Shown piece by piece: positions 7,602 to 17,314 of a stretch of 64,000 bases of DNA. Below the pieces are notes generated by a model, which was given only the letters and a program-made list of their open reading frames with translations, was not told the DNA's origin and did no database searches. The DNA lies in assembly GCF_000312445.1 (NCBI RefSeq), contig NZ_HE997184.1, forward strand, positions 306,031 through 370,030, read 5' to 3'. Both the position numbers and the translations under genes were made by a program. Source of the stretch: Phocaeicola abscessus CCUG 55929 (GTDB lineage Bacteria > Bacteroidota > Bacteroidia > Bacteroidales > Bacteroidaceae). Position 1 is the stretch's first letter. Every line of letters starts with the position of its first letter.

Positions 7602-9539
7602 ATGATACGAGAGATAATAAATTTTACAGAAAACGTTGATGAGCAGTTCAAAAATTTAGGCTCTGCGCCTAAAGAAGGTTTGCACATAAAATTGGACATG
7701 GTTTCGATTGATAATACCGTAAAAATAGATACGGAAAATTATAAATGCGAGATTTATTCCAAGAAACTCAAAGCATCTCCAGGCGATTTTTTAAATCAAT
7801 GTAAATTTTTGCATCAAAATGCGTGGTGTATTGACACAAACAAATGTTTTGATTTACCTACGAAAGCCATTCATTCCTGTTCGCCCTTTTGTGTTGCTTT
7901 TAAAAGAGAACATTTAAAGGGAGGTGAAAAGTATAAGGAAAATGAAAGAAGAAATAGAGTGCAGATTTATAAACGCTTTGACGGTTATTTTGAAAAAGCA
8001 TTTGCTCTTTTTGAAAATACCGATGACGCTTACCGATATGAAATCTTTAAATTGTTTTTTACTCAGGATTTGTTTTCGGCGTTAGTTACAAAAATAGAGA
8101 CTGAAAATTCGACGAAAAGAGAAGAGCTGACAGAAAAAGTAGTTTCGCTAAAAGAGAAATTAAAAGCCACAAAAGATAGCATTGAAAAAGAGGCTTTAAA
8201 AAATCAAATATCCGAAGTAGAGAAAAACTTGATTGCTTATAAGGAATTAGATGATTCCGATTATATCATATTTTATCTGAATGTTCCTAAAGAAGAATAT
8301 AAAAAGTCTCATGAAAAATACTTAAATGACAAATTATTTAATACCGATAAATACAATACTAAGCCGAATGATAAAGGATTAATTTTCGGTACAAGCAACT
8401 TTATGAATGGCTTTAATAGCGATATGCCGTTTTTAATGCACCAAACAGCAAGTTTTGATATCAGCGGTCGGATTTCAAATGTTGATGCAAAATTGTTGAA
8501 TGATTTTCAAAATCTATTGCCTAACAAAACATTACCTAATCCACTGCCAATGTTTGTTTATAAGGAGGAACTGCAAGATAAAATGATAAATCTTTTTCAA
8601 GAAAGTGGATTTAAGTTAGGTTATAAGGAAATCATTGAGAAACTGTTAAATGTGTATCAAAAAGACTTGGATAATTATTATCTGCTCTATTGGCTTAACA
8701 CCAAAAATGGCATAGTTTTTAAAGATTTCGATTTTGTAAGTAAGTTTGAATATACATTGGAACTGCAAATACAAAACCTGTTTGAAATAAAAGAAAAAGA
8801 CAAAAAGGAACTAAAATATTATTCCAAAATTCACAATGTATTTGAATTTGAGCAAACAATATTCAAACAATTACTACAAAACAAATATTTAAGATTAGAT
8901 TATTTCAGTGATTTAAATAAAGACAATTATGAAAAAAAAGACTTAACCTTTATCTCTTATTCCAAATTCCGAAAATCGGTTTATGACTTTGTTTATAAAT
9001 CTCAACGACAAACTGTAGATGGTAATATGTTTGACGAAATGGTATTTAATAGCATAAAAGACGATATAAAACAAGGGGATGGATATGGTATTAAAGAAAA
9101 ACTAAATATTTGGTATAGTGCATATAATTTTTTTAATTCCAAAAACAAAATAAATATGGCAAGTAAATTAGAATCTTATCAAAAGTTTGTAGATGATTTG
9201 ACAAACGAAACTGCAAAAGTCAGGGATGCTTCTGATGCCGAATTTGCTTTTGCTGCAGGGCAAATAATTTATTACATTCTGGGAAAAAGTAAATCTGACG
9301 ATAATAGTTATCAATTACTTGAACCCTATCTGCAAAAAGCAAAATGTACAGAATTAAAACAGGCAATTGCCAATGACTTTGCTCGCTACAAACACGAGAA
9401 TTTCTCAAAAAAATTTGAACGGGTTGCTGCTTTTGTGTTAAGCTATGATACACAAAGTAACATCAAACATCTTTTGCCGGAACTGCTTTCGGGTGTGTTC
9501 GCAAAAAATCAATTATTCAGTAATAATTCTAAACAATAA
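7602..9539 (+). CDS. cas8b: Type I-B Cascade large subunit Cas8b (TM1802 family)
   Basis: The large subunit of the type I-B Cascade recognises the PAM and helps recruit Cas3. At 645 residues it has normal length. The central segment (YYLLYW, then KDFDFVSKFEY) and the small Cys cluster near residue 100 (SCSPFC) match the TM1802/Csh1-like Cas8b family. A coiled-coil stretch is visible at about 170-215 (KREELTEKVVSLKEK). It is followed at 11 bases by cas7, giving the canonical order cas8b-cas7-cas5-cas3. The gene is strongly AT-rich compared with cas6 and cas4, suggesting the interference block was acquired separately. The family call is firm, but the exact subgroup is less sure. Confidence 0.85.
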   Translation: MIREIINFTENVDEQFKNLGSAPKEGLHIKLDMVSIDNTVKIDTENYKCEIYSKKLKASPGDFLNQCKFLHQNAWCIDTNKCFDLPTKAIHSCSPFCVAFKREHLKGGEKYKENERRNRVQIYKRFDGYFEKAFALFENTDDAYRYEIFKLFFTQDLFSALVTKIETENSTKREELTEKVVSLKEKLKATKDSIEKEALKNQISEVEKNLIAYKELDDSDYIIFYLNVPKEEYKKSHEKYLNDKLFNTDKYNTKPNDKGLIFGTSNFMNGFNSDMPFLMHQTASFDISGRISNVDAKLLNDFQNLLPNKTLPNPLPMFVYKEELQDKMINLFQESGFKLGYKEIIEKLLNVYQKDLDNYYLLYWLNTKNGIVFKDFDFVSKFEYTLELQIQNLFEIKEKDKKELKYYSKIHNVFEFEQTIFKQLLQNKYLRLDYFSDLNKDNYEKKDLTFISYSKFRKSVYDFVYKSQRQTVDGNMFDEMVFNSIKDDIKQGDGYGIKEKLNIWYSAYNFFNSKNKINMASKLESYQKFVDDLTNETAKVRDASDAEFAFAAGQIIYYILGKSKSDDNSYQLLEPYLQKAKCTELKQAIANDFARYKHENFSKKFERVAAFVLSYDTQSNIKHLLPELLSGVFAKNQLFSNNSKQ

Positions 9540-9550
9540 AAAATAGTAAT

Positions 9551-10465
9551 ATGGCTAATCAATTTTCAAATCGCGTTTATGGCTGCGCCATTATCAAATC
9601 TGTAAATTCCAACTACAATGCTGATTTCTCTGGGCAACCGCGCAAATTACCCAACGGAACTGTTTATGCTACAGATAAAGCATTAAAGTATTCAATAAGA
9701 AACTATTGGAAGAAAGCACTAAAAGAAAGAGTGTTTTACTTTAAGTCGTTGACAGAAACGATGTCTCCTCGTTCGTTGGATGAAACTTATGAATTCAATT
9801 TCGGCAAGTTTCAAGCAACAGATAAAACAAAGTTAAGGTTAGAGGTTTTAAGAAACATTCTGACTTGTCTTGACGTACGCCTGTTTGGTGGAACTTATGC
9901 AGGTAAAACCAACATTTCCATACATGGTACTTGTCAAATTACTCCCGGAATAAACCGCTTTGGCGAAAATGTAATTTATTCGGAACAAATTATGTCTCCA
10001 TTTCGAAACTCTAATGAAGGAAGCGCCGACAGCACTATGACAACGCTCGGAACTCAATCAAGGCTTGAAGAGGGTCATTATGTTCATCATTTTTCCGTAA
10101 ACCCAAAGAATATCGAAGATGATGTAGCAAGAGTAAACGGTACAGGACTGACAGATGATGATATTGTAAAACTAAAAGAGGGATTGCGTAAAGGGGCAAC
10201 CTATTATGATTCGGCAGCTAAATCGGGTACAGAAAACGAACTATTACTTTGGATTCAGCTAAAAGCCAATTCAAAGTTAGTACTTCCTTCTTTGGTGAAA
10301 TTAATTGACATAAACGAGCAAAGAGAAATAGATTTACAAAAAATAAAAAATCTTTTGTCAGAAAAACATATCGTTTCCGAGATAGAAAAAATAGAGTTGT
10401 ATTATGACAAAGAAATAACCAAAGTAATCAACGAACCGAAAAATAGTGTGTTTATTGACTTATGA
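9551..10465 (+). CDS. cas7: Type I-B Cascade backbone subunit Cas7 (Csh2-like)
   Basis: Cas7 polymerises along the crRNA spacer to form the Cascade filament. The 304-residue sequence has the RAMP-fold signatures of the type I-B Cas7/Csh2 family: an N-terminal NRVYGCAIIKS strand, VRLFGGTYAGK near residue 115, HGTCQITPGINRF and a C-terminal block. It sits between cas8b (11 bases upstream) and cas5 (35 bases downstream). There is no sign of truncation. Confidence 0.9.
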   Translation: MANQFSNRVYGCAIIKSVNSNYNADFSGQPRKLPNGTVYATDKALKYSIRNYWKKALKERVFYFKSLTETMSPRSLDETYEFNFGKFQATDKTKLRLEVLRNILTCLDVRLFGGTYAGKTNISIHGTCQITPGINRFGENVIYSEQIMSPFRNSNEGSADSTMTTLGTQSRLEEGHYVHHFSVNPKNIEDDVARVNGTGLTDDDIVKLKEGLRKGATYYDSAAKSGTENELLLWIQLKANSKLVLPSLVKLIDINEQREIDLQKIKNLLSEKHIVSEIEKIELYYDKEITKVINEPKNSVFIDL

Positions 10466-10500
10466 CAAATATTTAATAACCATTTAACGTTTTATTAAAT

Positions 10501-11274
10501 ATGAAAAAACTTATTTCAATAGACCTGAAAGCTGATTTCGGTTTTTTTCGGAAACCCGACACAAATAACACGGTCAATCTTTCTTATAATATTATCCACA
10601 AACCCGCTATTTTGGGAATTTTTGGAGCAATTATAGGATTAGATGGTTATACACAAAAAGGCAAACTCCCGCATTATTACGAGGTTTTCAGAAATTTAAA
10701 ATTAGGAGTACAACCTTTGGACAACGAAAAAGGGAATTATCCGAAAACCAATATCAAATACTCCAATACTATAGGATATGCGAATAAAGGTGCCAATTTT
10801 CTTACAGAAGAAATGACCCTTATCAATCCAAAATACAGGATATTTATGCTATTGAATTTAACGAATGAGTACCATAAAAAACTATTGGATTACTTATCGA
10901 ATGCTCAAAGTGAATTTATTCCCTATTTTGGAAAGAATGAGTTTTCGGCTTGGTGGGAAAAATCAAGTTGTAAAGAATACAGTTTTAAAGAAAAGACAGA
11001 AATTTGTGGAAGCATTAAAATAAAAACTATCTTTTTGAAAAGCTATGTAATTAAAGAAAACTTAGACATTCTCGAACCGGATATTTTTTCAGACAAAACA
11101 AAAGATGACTTGCCTTTCATGTACTTTGAGCGGCTTCCAAAAGATTTTGATCTGGAATTAATGCAATATGATTTAGGTGAATTTGTATTTTCGACTTATT
11201 TAATAAAGAATGCAAATAATCTTAAGAATCTATATTATTTAAACGACGAAGATTACTATGTGCAACTTATATAA
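10501..11274 (+). CDS. cas5: Type I-B Cascade subunit Cas5
   Basis: Cas5 binds the 5' handle of the crRNA and caps the Cascade filament. The 257-residue protein begins with the RAMP beta strand (LISIDLKADFGFFRKP) and carries HKPAILGIFGAIIGLDGY, typical of the I-B Cas5 family. The end overlaps the start of cas3 by 17 bases, which supports translational coupling. It is AT-rich like its neighbours. Confidence 0.88.
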   Translation: MKKLISIDLKADFGFFRKPDTNNTVNLSYNIIHKPAILGIFGAIIGLDGYTQKGKLPHYYEVFRNLKLGVQPLDNEKGNYPKTNIKYSNTIGYANKGANFLTEEMTLINPKYRIFMLLNLTNEYHKKLLDYLSNAQSEFIPYFGKNEFSAWWEKSSCKEYSFKEKTEICGSIKIKTIFLKSYVIKENLDILEPDIFSDKTKDDLPFMYFERLPKDFDLELMQYDLGEFVFSTYLIKNANNLKNLYYLNDEDYYVQLI

Positions 11275-14038
11275 GACTGTTGCTGATATTGTTGACGAAA
11301 CAAGGAACGTTAATGAATATCTTATTGACGCAGAAAAGTACTATGCACATACACCACCGGCTTGGAATATAAAATATTCCAAGCCGGAAATTTTAAGCGA
11401 ACATATTCAATCAGTGGTATCGTATTTCAAGCTATTGGTTGAAACGCATCGACTCGACAATGTTATTGATGCATTGATAAGTGAATACCTCTCTGAAAAC
11501 AATATAGATGATAATGTATCCGGCAATTTTATAAAGAAACTTTTTGTACAGACAATTGTCTTTCATGATTTTGGGAAGATAAATGAAAACTTCCAGGCCG
11601 CATCGAAAAAGATGAACAACCCATTTTTCAAAGGCAAAGAAATACCTAATAGCCCGATTGGAAAAAATCATTCCTTATTGAGTACTTTCATATTTATTTC
11701 CAAATTTCTCAATGAAGTAGAAGAACTTTTCCCCAAAGGGAAAAAAGGAGTTGGGATAATATCTGTACTTCTATTTTCTTATCCGATTTTAAAACACCAC
11801 TCCAAGCAGTTTAATGACAAACTTTCCGACGATATAAACTTCGACAATAAAGCATCTTTCCTAGAAAAATATATCAATAACTATCAATTTGTTATAAATC
11901 CGAATATCACAAAATCACTATCAAATACTAAAGGTATATTCGGACATCCAGCTTTTAATAAGTACATTCACTCTTTTGCTCTTTATTCTATTTTACGACT
12001 TAATTATTCCTTACTCACAGCTTCCGACTATCTGGCAACCAATGAATATTTGAGTCAATTATCAATGAAAGATTTGGGAACGCTCACCATTCAAAGAATT
12101 GATGAAATATATACTTTCGTATCGGATAGTGAATGGATTAACCAAGCGGAAAATAAAAGAAATTACAATAGATATATATATCGTGATTCATTTGAAATAC
12201 AATTAAATAATCCAATAGAAGAAAGTGGAGAGAATCTGAATTTGCTACGTCGGAAAATGGGAGTGGAAGTAATAAATAATATCCGGAAAAATTACCAGAA
12301 TAACCTTTTTTATATAGAAGCTCCAACCGGAGGAGGGAAGACTAATTTGTCACTGTTGGCAACAATTGAGCTCCTAAAAAAATACAAAGGAAAACTCAAT
12401 AAAGTCTTCTACGTTTTCCCCTTTACCACACTAATTACTCAAACGTATAAATCAATTATCGAAACATTTAGATTGGCAGAGGATGAAGTCGTGCAACTGC
12501 ATTCGAAAGCAGGAATCAAAACAAAACAAAGTGAAGATGATGAATACGGGAAAAACCGGACAAATTATTTAGACAATCTATTTGTCAATTTCCCTTTTTG
12601 TTTACTTACTCATATCAAGTTTTTTAATCTATTGAAAACGAATAGAAAAGAAGAGAACTACATCTTACACAGGTTTGCAAACTCTATTGTAGTAATAGAT
12701 GAATTGCAATCTTATAACCCTAAGCATTGGGATAAGGTAATCTATTTTATAAATAAATATGCAGCAACATATAATATTAAGTTTATTCTAATGTCGGCGA
12801 CATTGCCAAAACTGGATAAATTAAAAGTGATTAAAAATCAACCAAATAATTTCGTTTATTTATTGCCTAATGCAAAAGCAGACTACTTTCAAAATCCTAA
12901 TTTTTGCAATAGAGTGAGTTTTAATTTTGATTTGCTTGAAAATGAACATATTACTCTATCTGAGATTTCAGACCTATTATTTTCAGAATCGAGACTTTAT
13001 AGTTCCAAAGATTTTGGAGACGCAAAACCTCAAGGAAGTGTCTATACTATAATTGAATTTATCTTTAAGAAAACCGCTTCCGAGTTTTACCAAATAGTAA
13101 AAGAAAAAGACACCTTTTTTGATGAAATATTTTTACTTTCCGGAACCATTTTAGAACACAGACGCAAAGAGGTTATCAACTTCCTTAAGAACAAAAAAAA
13201 CAGAAAGAAGAAAATCCTTCTTATAACCACGCAAGTTGTAGAAGCCGGTGTAGATATTGATATGGACCTGGGATTTAAAGATACTTCTTTAGTGGATAGT
13301 GATGAGCAATTAGCCGGGCGTATAAATCGGAATGTGAACAAAAAAGATTGTAAACTATTCTTATTCAATTATAATAAAGAGAGGCTTATTTACGGAGAGG
13401 ATAAGCGATTGGAAATAACAAGAACAAAACTTCGCAAGGAGGATTATCAGCATATTTTGCAAACTAAAGATTTTGACTTGTTATACGATTTAGTATTGGA
13501 TGAAAAAAATAATTGGAATCATACTCAAATGGCTATCGGGTTTAGTGAATATGAGCAGAAGATTAAGACATTAATGTTTGAGAAAGTTAATAATGATTTT
13601 TTGTTAATTGAACAACGAAATCTGACTTGTTTTATCCCTCTAAATATACCCATTACTGTAAATGGTACTACCGATAATTCTTTCGACCCAATATTTTCCG
13701 ATAATGAATTGGACTTTTTAGCAAAACACAATATTTTCCCTAATCTAAATAAAGAAATTAGCGGCAGAGAAGTTTTTGATTTATATATTAATACAATTGA
13801 AAATAGAATTGATTTTTCCGAACAAAAATTTAAAGAGAAGATATTACAAGGAATAATGTCGAAATTTGTATTCTCTCTTTTTGCTACGGATAAGATAGAG
13901 AAACGAATTGTACTTTTTTCTGATGAAGCAAAAAGTGAATATGGATATAAGTTCATTGAACACTGGCAGGATTTCTACGATATTCACTTTGGAATGAATG
14001 ATAGAATGTTTAATAGTAATGAAACTCAATTCCTCTAA
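11258..14038 (+). CDS. cas3: CRISPR helicase-nuclease Cas3
   Basis: Cas3 unwinds and degrades target DNA after Cascade binding. The 926-residue protein has an N-terminal HD nuclease (His49, His103-Asp104 in FHDFGK, His138, His180/181) and an SF2 helicase: Walker A APTGGGKT (355-362), DELQ (481-484), SAT (motif III, 513-515), TTQVVEAGVDID (motif V, about 656-667) and QLAGRINR (motif VI, 683-690). Motif VI has Leu where the first Arg of the usual QRxGR is expected, but the downstream Arg residues remain. All HD and Walker residues are intact, so the enzyme should be active. The stop codon overlaps the cas4 ATG by one base (TAATG). Confidence 0.93.
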   Translation: MCNLYKTVADIVDETRNVNEYLIDAEKYYAHTPPAWNIKYSKPEILSEHIQSVVSYFKLLVETHRLDNVIDALISEYLSENNIDDNVSGNFIKKLFVQTIVFHDFGKINENFQAASKKMNNPFFKGKEIPNSPIGKNHSLLSTFIFISKFLNEVEELFPKGKKGVGIISVLLFSYPILKHHSKQFNDKLSDDINFDNKASFLEKYINNYQFVINPNITKSLSNTKGIFGHPAFNKYIHSFALYSILRLNYSLLTASDYLATNEYLSQLSMKDLGTLTIQRIDEIYTFVSDSEWINQAENKRNYNRYIYRDSFEIQLNNPIEESGENLNLLRRKMGVEVINNIRKNYQNNLFYIEAPTGGGKTNLSLLATIELLKKYKGKLNKVFYVFPFTTLITQTYKSIIETFRLAEDEVVQLHSKAGIKTKQSEDDEYGKNRTNYLDNLFVNFPFCLLTHIKFFNLLKTNRKEENYILHRFANSIVVIDELQSYNPKHWDKVIYFINKYAATYNIKFILMSATLPKLDKLKVIKNQPNNFVYLLPNAKADYFQNPNFCNRVSFNFDLLENEHITLSEISDLLFSESRLYSSKDFGDAKPQGSVYTIIEFIFKKTASEFYQIVKEKDTFFDEIFLLSGTILEHRRKEVINFLKNKKNRKKKILLITTQVVEAGVDIDMDLGFKDTSLVDSDEQLAGRINRNVNKKDCKLFLFNYNKERLIYGEDKRLEITRTKLRKEDYQHILQTKDFDLLYDLVLDEKNNWNHTQMAIGFSEYEQKIKTLMFEKVNNDFLLIEQRNLTCFIPLNIPITVNGTTDNSFDPIFSDNELDFLAKHNIFPNLNKEISGREVFDLYINTIENRIDFSEQKFKEKILQGIMSKFVFSLFATDKIEKRIVLFSDEAKSEYGYKFIEHWQDFYDIHFGMNDRMFNSNETQFL

Positions 14039-14568
14039 TGAACGTCAACGCTACGCTTATTAATCTTTATGTCGTTTGTCCGCGTGAATGTTGGCTACAC
14101 GCCAACGGTATCAATATGGAACACACTTCCGACACGGTGTACGACGGGAAGTTGCTGCACGCAACCTCTTATCCGCAGCGTGCCGAACGCTACGAAGAGA
14201 TGCTCATTTCTGCCGAGTATGAAGGCATTACGTTAATCGGACAAATTGATTATTTCGATGCGCGGAATAAGGTTATTCACGAAATCAAGCGGAGTGATAA
14301 GGTGGAAGAGGCCCATGTTCGGCAAGTAAAATTCTACCTCTGGCTTCTGGAGCTTAATGGAGTCGATGGAGCGACGGGGATTTTGGAATATCCCAAACTG
14401 CGTAAAACGGACGAAGTCCTATTTTCGGACGAAGATCGTCAGGGGTTACAGAAATCGATTTCTGAAATCCGATCACTTATTGAAAACGAATCTTGCCCGT
14501 CGACGATCAATGCAAAAATTTGCAAGAGTTGCAGCTATTTCGATTTTTGCTACTCAAGAGAAGAGTAA
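14038..14568 (+). CDS. cas4: Cas4 exonuclease (adaptation)
   Basis: Cas4 trims prespacers and sets PAM and orientation during spacer capture. The 176-residue RecB-like protein has His41 (GKLLHA), Asp71 (IGQIDYFD), Glu82-Ile-Lys84 (HEIK) and the QxxxY motif (Gln96-Tyr100). An N-terminal Cys (CPRECW) and C-terminal Cys162, Cys165 and Cys171 (CKSC then C) ligate the iron-sulfur cluster. The gene is clearly richer in GC than its neighbours: 32 of 60 bases at 14101-14160, against 13 of 60 in cas3 at 13741-13800. It lies between the I-B and III-A blocks, far from cas1-cas2 with which it should work. Fully intact. Confidence 0.95.
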   Translation: MNVNATLINLYVVCPRECWLHANGINMEHTSDTVYDGKLLHATSYPQRAERYEEMLISAEYEGITLIGQIDYFDARNKVIHEIKRSDKVEEAHVRQVKFYLWLLELNGVDGATGILEYPKLRKTDEVLFSDEDRQGLQKSISEIRSLIENESCPSTINAKICKSCSYFDFCYSREE

Positions 14569-14614
14569 AGTCGTATATTTGTGTAACTTATTATAAAAAT
14601 AATCGGAAATCTCA

Positions 14615-16210
14615 ATGGAAAAAGAACAAAAGAAATATTTATTAAAAGGCGACATCTCCGGAATACAGGAGTTTATATTTAATGCACAGAGTGACGGTGC
14701 CGCAAAAACATTGAAAGCCAAGTCTTATTATGTTTCTGTAATTTCAGAGTTGTGTTTTAACTATTGCTATAAAAAACTGAAAGATGTTGGAATGTCTGTA
14801 GAGCTTATTTTTTCAGGAGGAGGTAACTTCTTTATTCAGATTACAGGAGATGAACCGGACGAAGAAGTTAATAAACTTCAGCAGCAATTGAATAATGAGT
14901 TATTGCACGATGACATCAGTGTGGTACTGACATTAGCAAATCTTGATGAGAAAAAATTTGGTGACAGTTGGATGGCTCTTTTACAAAAATCCAACAAGGA
15001 GAAACTTCGGCTGTATAAAGGTAATGATGCTGTTTTCGAACCTTATCTTCACGAAGAAAAAGAGTACGAGCAGAATAAGGAAAGATTTGCTGCCTATAGA
15101 GGAGGAAAGGAGCACAATGATTTGTATAAAAACATTGCGGACAGAATGGTCAAATCAAAAGTAATAGAAACGGCTCTTCTTGGGAACTTATTCTCGGAAG
15201 GAGAGTTGGATTTTGAAAACAGGCTTGCCAATAAATTGCCATTTTGGAAGAATTATAATAAACTTGATGAGTATAAAGAGTATCGAAAGAAAAATTATGG
15301 GGAAGATTACCAGATTAGGAAGGATGAAGACCTTATAGATTTTGATGCCTTTGGTGATTTTGCTGCTCATAGAACAGGCACAAATAAATTGGCTATTCTA
15401 AAAATGGATGTGGATAATTTGGGTTCAGTGTTTAGTGATAGAATTTCATCATTAGATCAAGCACAGAAACTGTCGAAACAATTTCAAGGCTTTTTCGATA
15501 AAACGTTGTTCAAGATATGGTGGGAGCAGGATGAGTTTAAAAGCAATGTTTACCCGATATTTGTAGGAGGAGATGATTGCTTTATTGTTGGGGCTTGGGA
15601 CAAGGTTTTACCATTTGCGAAAGCTATTAACGATGCTTTTCAAGAAAATTTTGGAGGGGAATATAGTCTGTCTGCAGGTATTGTTATTGTCGATCCTAAG
15701 CACCCCGTGATTTCATTCGCCGAATTGGCGGAAGAAGCTTTGTCCGATGCTAAGAAAAAAAACAACTTCAATGAAAGTTTTTCAAAATCAGAACACAAGA
15801 AGAACAGTATCTCAATATTTAATGAGGTCTTTTCTTGGAAGGAATTCGATCAGATTTTAGAAGTAGTAAATTTAGTATCACCTTATTTGAAAAATGATCG
15901 GATAGAGCGGTCTATTTTGGATAAAATCAGAAATAGTGTTAGAGGATTTCATGCCTTACAACAACGAATACTTCTTAAAGATTGCGTAGACGTTCCTCGA
16001 GTCTGGAAACTTAAATATTACTTGGGGAAAAAAACGAACGATAATAACTTTCGAAAAATGGAGGATGCGTTGTTTAAACCCTACCAAGAAGCTTTGCAAT
16101 CTGCATTGATGAACAAAGAAGGTATTAATCCGGCCGTCTTTCCTGTTGCAGCAAGAATAATCGAATTTTCAACTAAAAAGGAATTAAACTATGGCGAAAA
16201 CAATAATTAA
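14615..16210 (+). CDS. cas10: Type III-A Cas10 (Csm1) lacking the HD domain
   Basis: Cas10 is the large subunit of the Csm complex. On target RNA binding its palm domain makes cyclic oligoadenylates, and in most members an N-terminal HD domain cuts DNA. This 531-residue copy begins directly at the first palm domain (KGDISGIQEFIF, residues 11-22). It has the degenerate first palm loop SGGGNFF (67-73), the metal-binding strand LKMDVDNLGSVF (262-273) and an intact GGDD (318-321). There is no HD domain, consistent with a length about 200 residues below usual Csm1 proteins, and no CxxC zinc motif is evident between the palms. Cyclase activity should be kept while the DNase is missing. The C-terminus overlaps csm2 by 20 bases. 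Confidence 0.92.
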   Translation: MEKEQKKYLLKGDISGIQEFIFNAQSDGAAKTLKAKSYYVSVISELCFNYCYKKLKDVGMSVELIFSGGGNFFIQITGDEPDEEVNKLQQQLNNELLHDDISVVLTLANLDEKKFGDSWMALLQKSNKEKLRLYKGNDAVFEPYLHEEKEYEQNKERFAAYRGGKEHNDLYKNIADRMVKSKVIETALLGNLFSEGELDFENRLANKLPFWKNYNKLDEYKEYRKKNYGEDYQIRKDEDLIDFDAFGDFAAHRTGTNKLAILKMDVDNLGSVFSDRISSLDQAQKLSKQFQGFFDKTLFKIWWEQDEFKSNVYPIFVGGDDCFIVGAWDKVLPFAKAINDAFQENFGGEYSLSAGIVIVDPKHPVISFAELAEEALSDAKKKNNFNESFSKSEHKKNSISIFNEVFSWKEFDQILEVVNLVSPYLKNDRIERSILDKIRNSVRGFHALQQRILLKDCVDVPRVWKLKYYLGKKTNDNNFRKMEDALFKPYQEALQSALMNKEGINPAVFPVAARIIEFSTKKELNYGENNN

Positions 16211-16616
16211 ACTGGAGCAGCCTCCCATTTGGTCTTTTTTCTGTGAAAATGAAAACGAGAAAGAGGCTATGGAGAAAGGTTCACAGGAAGAAGCATTTAA
16301 TAACATTCTGAGTGCTAACAAAAGTGAGTTTTTAATTTCTCGTGTGGAAAATTTGGTGCAAAGAAGACTTGCCAATAGTATCACCGGTTCTCAACTAAGA
16401 AAATTATTTGACGTTGTTCAGAAAGGATCAGATTCTGAAATACGAATTCAACTGATTTATATGGCTGCAAGGCAAAACAACCCTACGGCTCAGAATTTTG
16501 CGCAGTTTATCAAGGAATTGATTATCCACAAAAATGGTAATAGCGCGAGAAATGAAAGATTTCAGCTTTTTATGGAGTCAATAATTAGTTACCACAAATA
16601 TTATAGTAAAAAATGA
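16191..16616 (+). CDS. csm2: Type III-A small subunit Csm2
   Basis: Csm2 forms the small-subunit filament that lines the crRNA-target duplex in the Csm complex. The 141-residue, mainly helical protein has a disordered, charged N-terminus (about 1-45), then the conserved core (ENLVQRRLANSITGSQLRKLF, with helices QLIYMAARQN and FAQFIKELI). Its place between cas10 and csm3, with overlaps on both sides (20 and 4 bases), supports the assignment. It is short and divergent, so the call rests on position as well as sequence. Confidence 0.87.
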   Translation: MAKTIIKLEQPPIWSFFCENENEKEAMEKGSQEEAFNNILSANKSEFLISRVENLVQRRLANSITGSQLRKLFDVVQKGSDSEIRIQLIYMAARQNNPTAQNFAQFIKELIIHKNGNSARNERFQLFMESIISYHKYYSKK

Positions 16617-17314
16617 ATACAATGACTTTAAAAGGAAAAATAAAAATAACCGGAACAATTAAAACTCTTTCAGGTCTTCACATCGGAGGTGCTCAAACTT
16701 CTTTAGAGGTGGGCAGTGTGGATAACGCTGTAATAAAAACAAAAACAGGAGAACCTTATATTCCGGGTAGTTCACTGAAAGGAAAATTGCGAAATATGTT
16801 GGCTCGTGCCGCAGGAAGTGAAAATGTCGCCAATGATATTGAATTAGAGAAAGAGGGAGGTGATATCAAATACATAGCGAAGCTCTTCGGTACTCCTGAA
16901 AATAGAGAACAAGATTCAGGGGCTGAAGCCTTGCTGAAAATTCAAGACTGTTTTATTGTAAATAATACAGGATTGGAGGTGAAAATGGAAAATTCTATTC
17001 AACGACTTAGCGGAGAAGCCAATCCTCGACCACTTGAGAGATCTGTAGCCGGCAGTGTATTCTCTTTGAATATGACTTTAGATGTTTACGATGAAACGAT
17101 GATTGAACCTTATTTTAAAGAATTGGCCTTAGCGATCAAACTTTTAGAATTAGATCATTTAGGTGGTGGCGGTTCAAGAGGAAATGGTAAAGTGAAATTT
17201 CATATCGAAAAAGTGACTTATTATAAGTTATTAGCATTAAAGTTGGACAAAAATGATCGAGAATATTCCGGGAGCTTCAAAGAATTTATTCAAACTGTAA
17301 ACGACGAATTATGA
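16613..17314 (+). CDS. csm3: Type III-A backbone RNase subunit Csm3
   Basis: Csm3 forms the Csm backbone and cuts target RNA every six bases with an Asp in its thumb loop. The 233-residue protein shows SGLHIGG (20-26), the loop SVDNAVI with Asp37 at the place of the catalytic Asp, and YIPGSSLKGKLR (49-60). A glycine-rich segment (HLGGGGSRGNGKVKF) lies near the C-terminus. Target-RNA cleavage is therefore expected to be retained. The ATG overlaps csm2, and the stop overlaps csm4 by four bases. A second in-frame ATG three codons in is an alternative start. Confidence 0.93.
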   Translation: MNTMTLKGKIKITGTIKTLSGLHIGGAQTSLEVGSVDNAVIKTKTGEPYIPGSSLKGKLRNMLARAAGSENVANDIELEKEGGDIKYIAKLFGTPENREQDSGAEALLKIQDCFIVNNTGLEVKMENSIQRLSGEANPRPLERSVAGSVFSLNMTLDVYDETMIEPYFKELALAIKLLELDHLGGGGSRGNGKVKFHIEKVTYYKLLALKLDKNDREYSGSFKEFIQTVNDEL

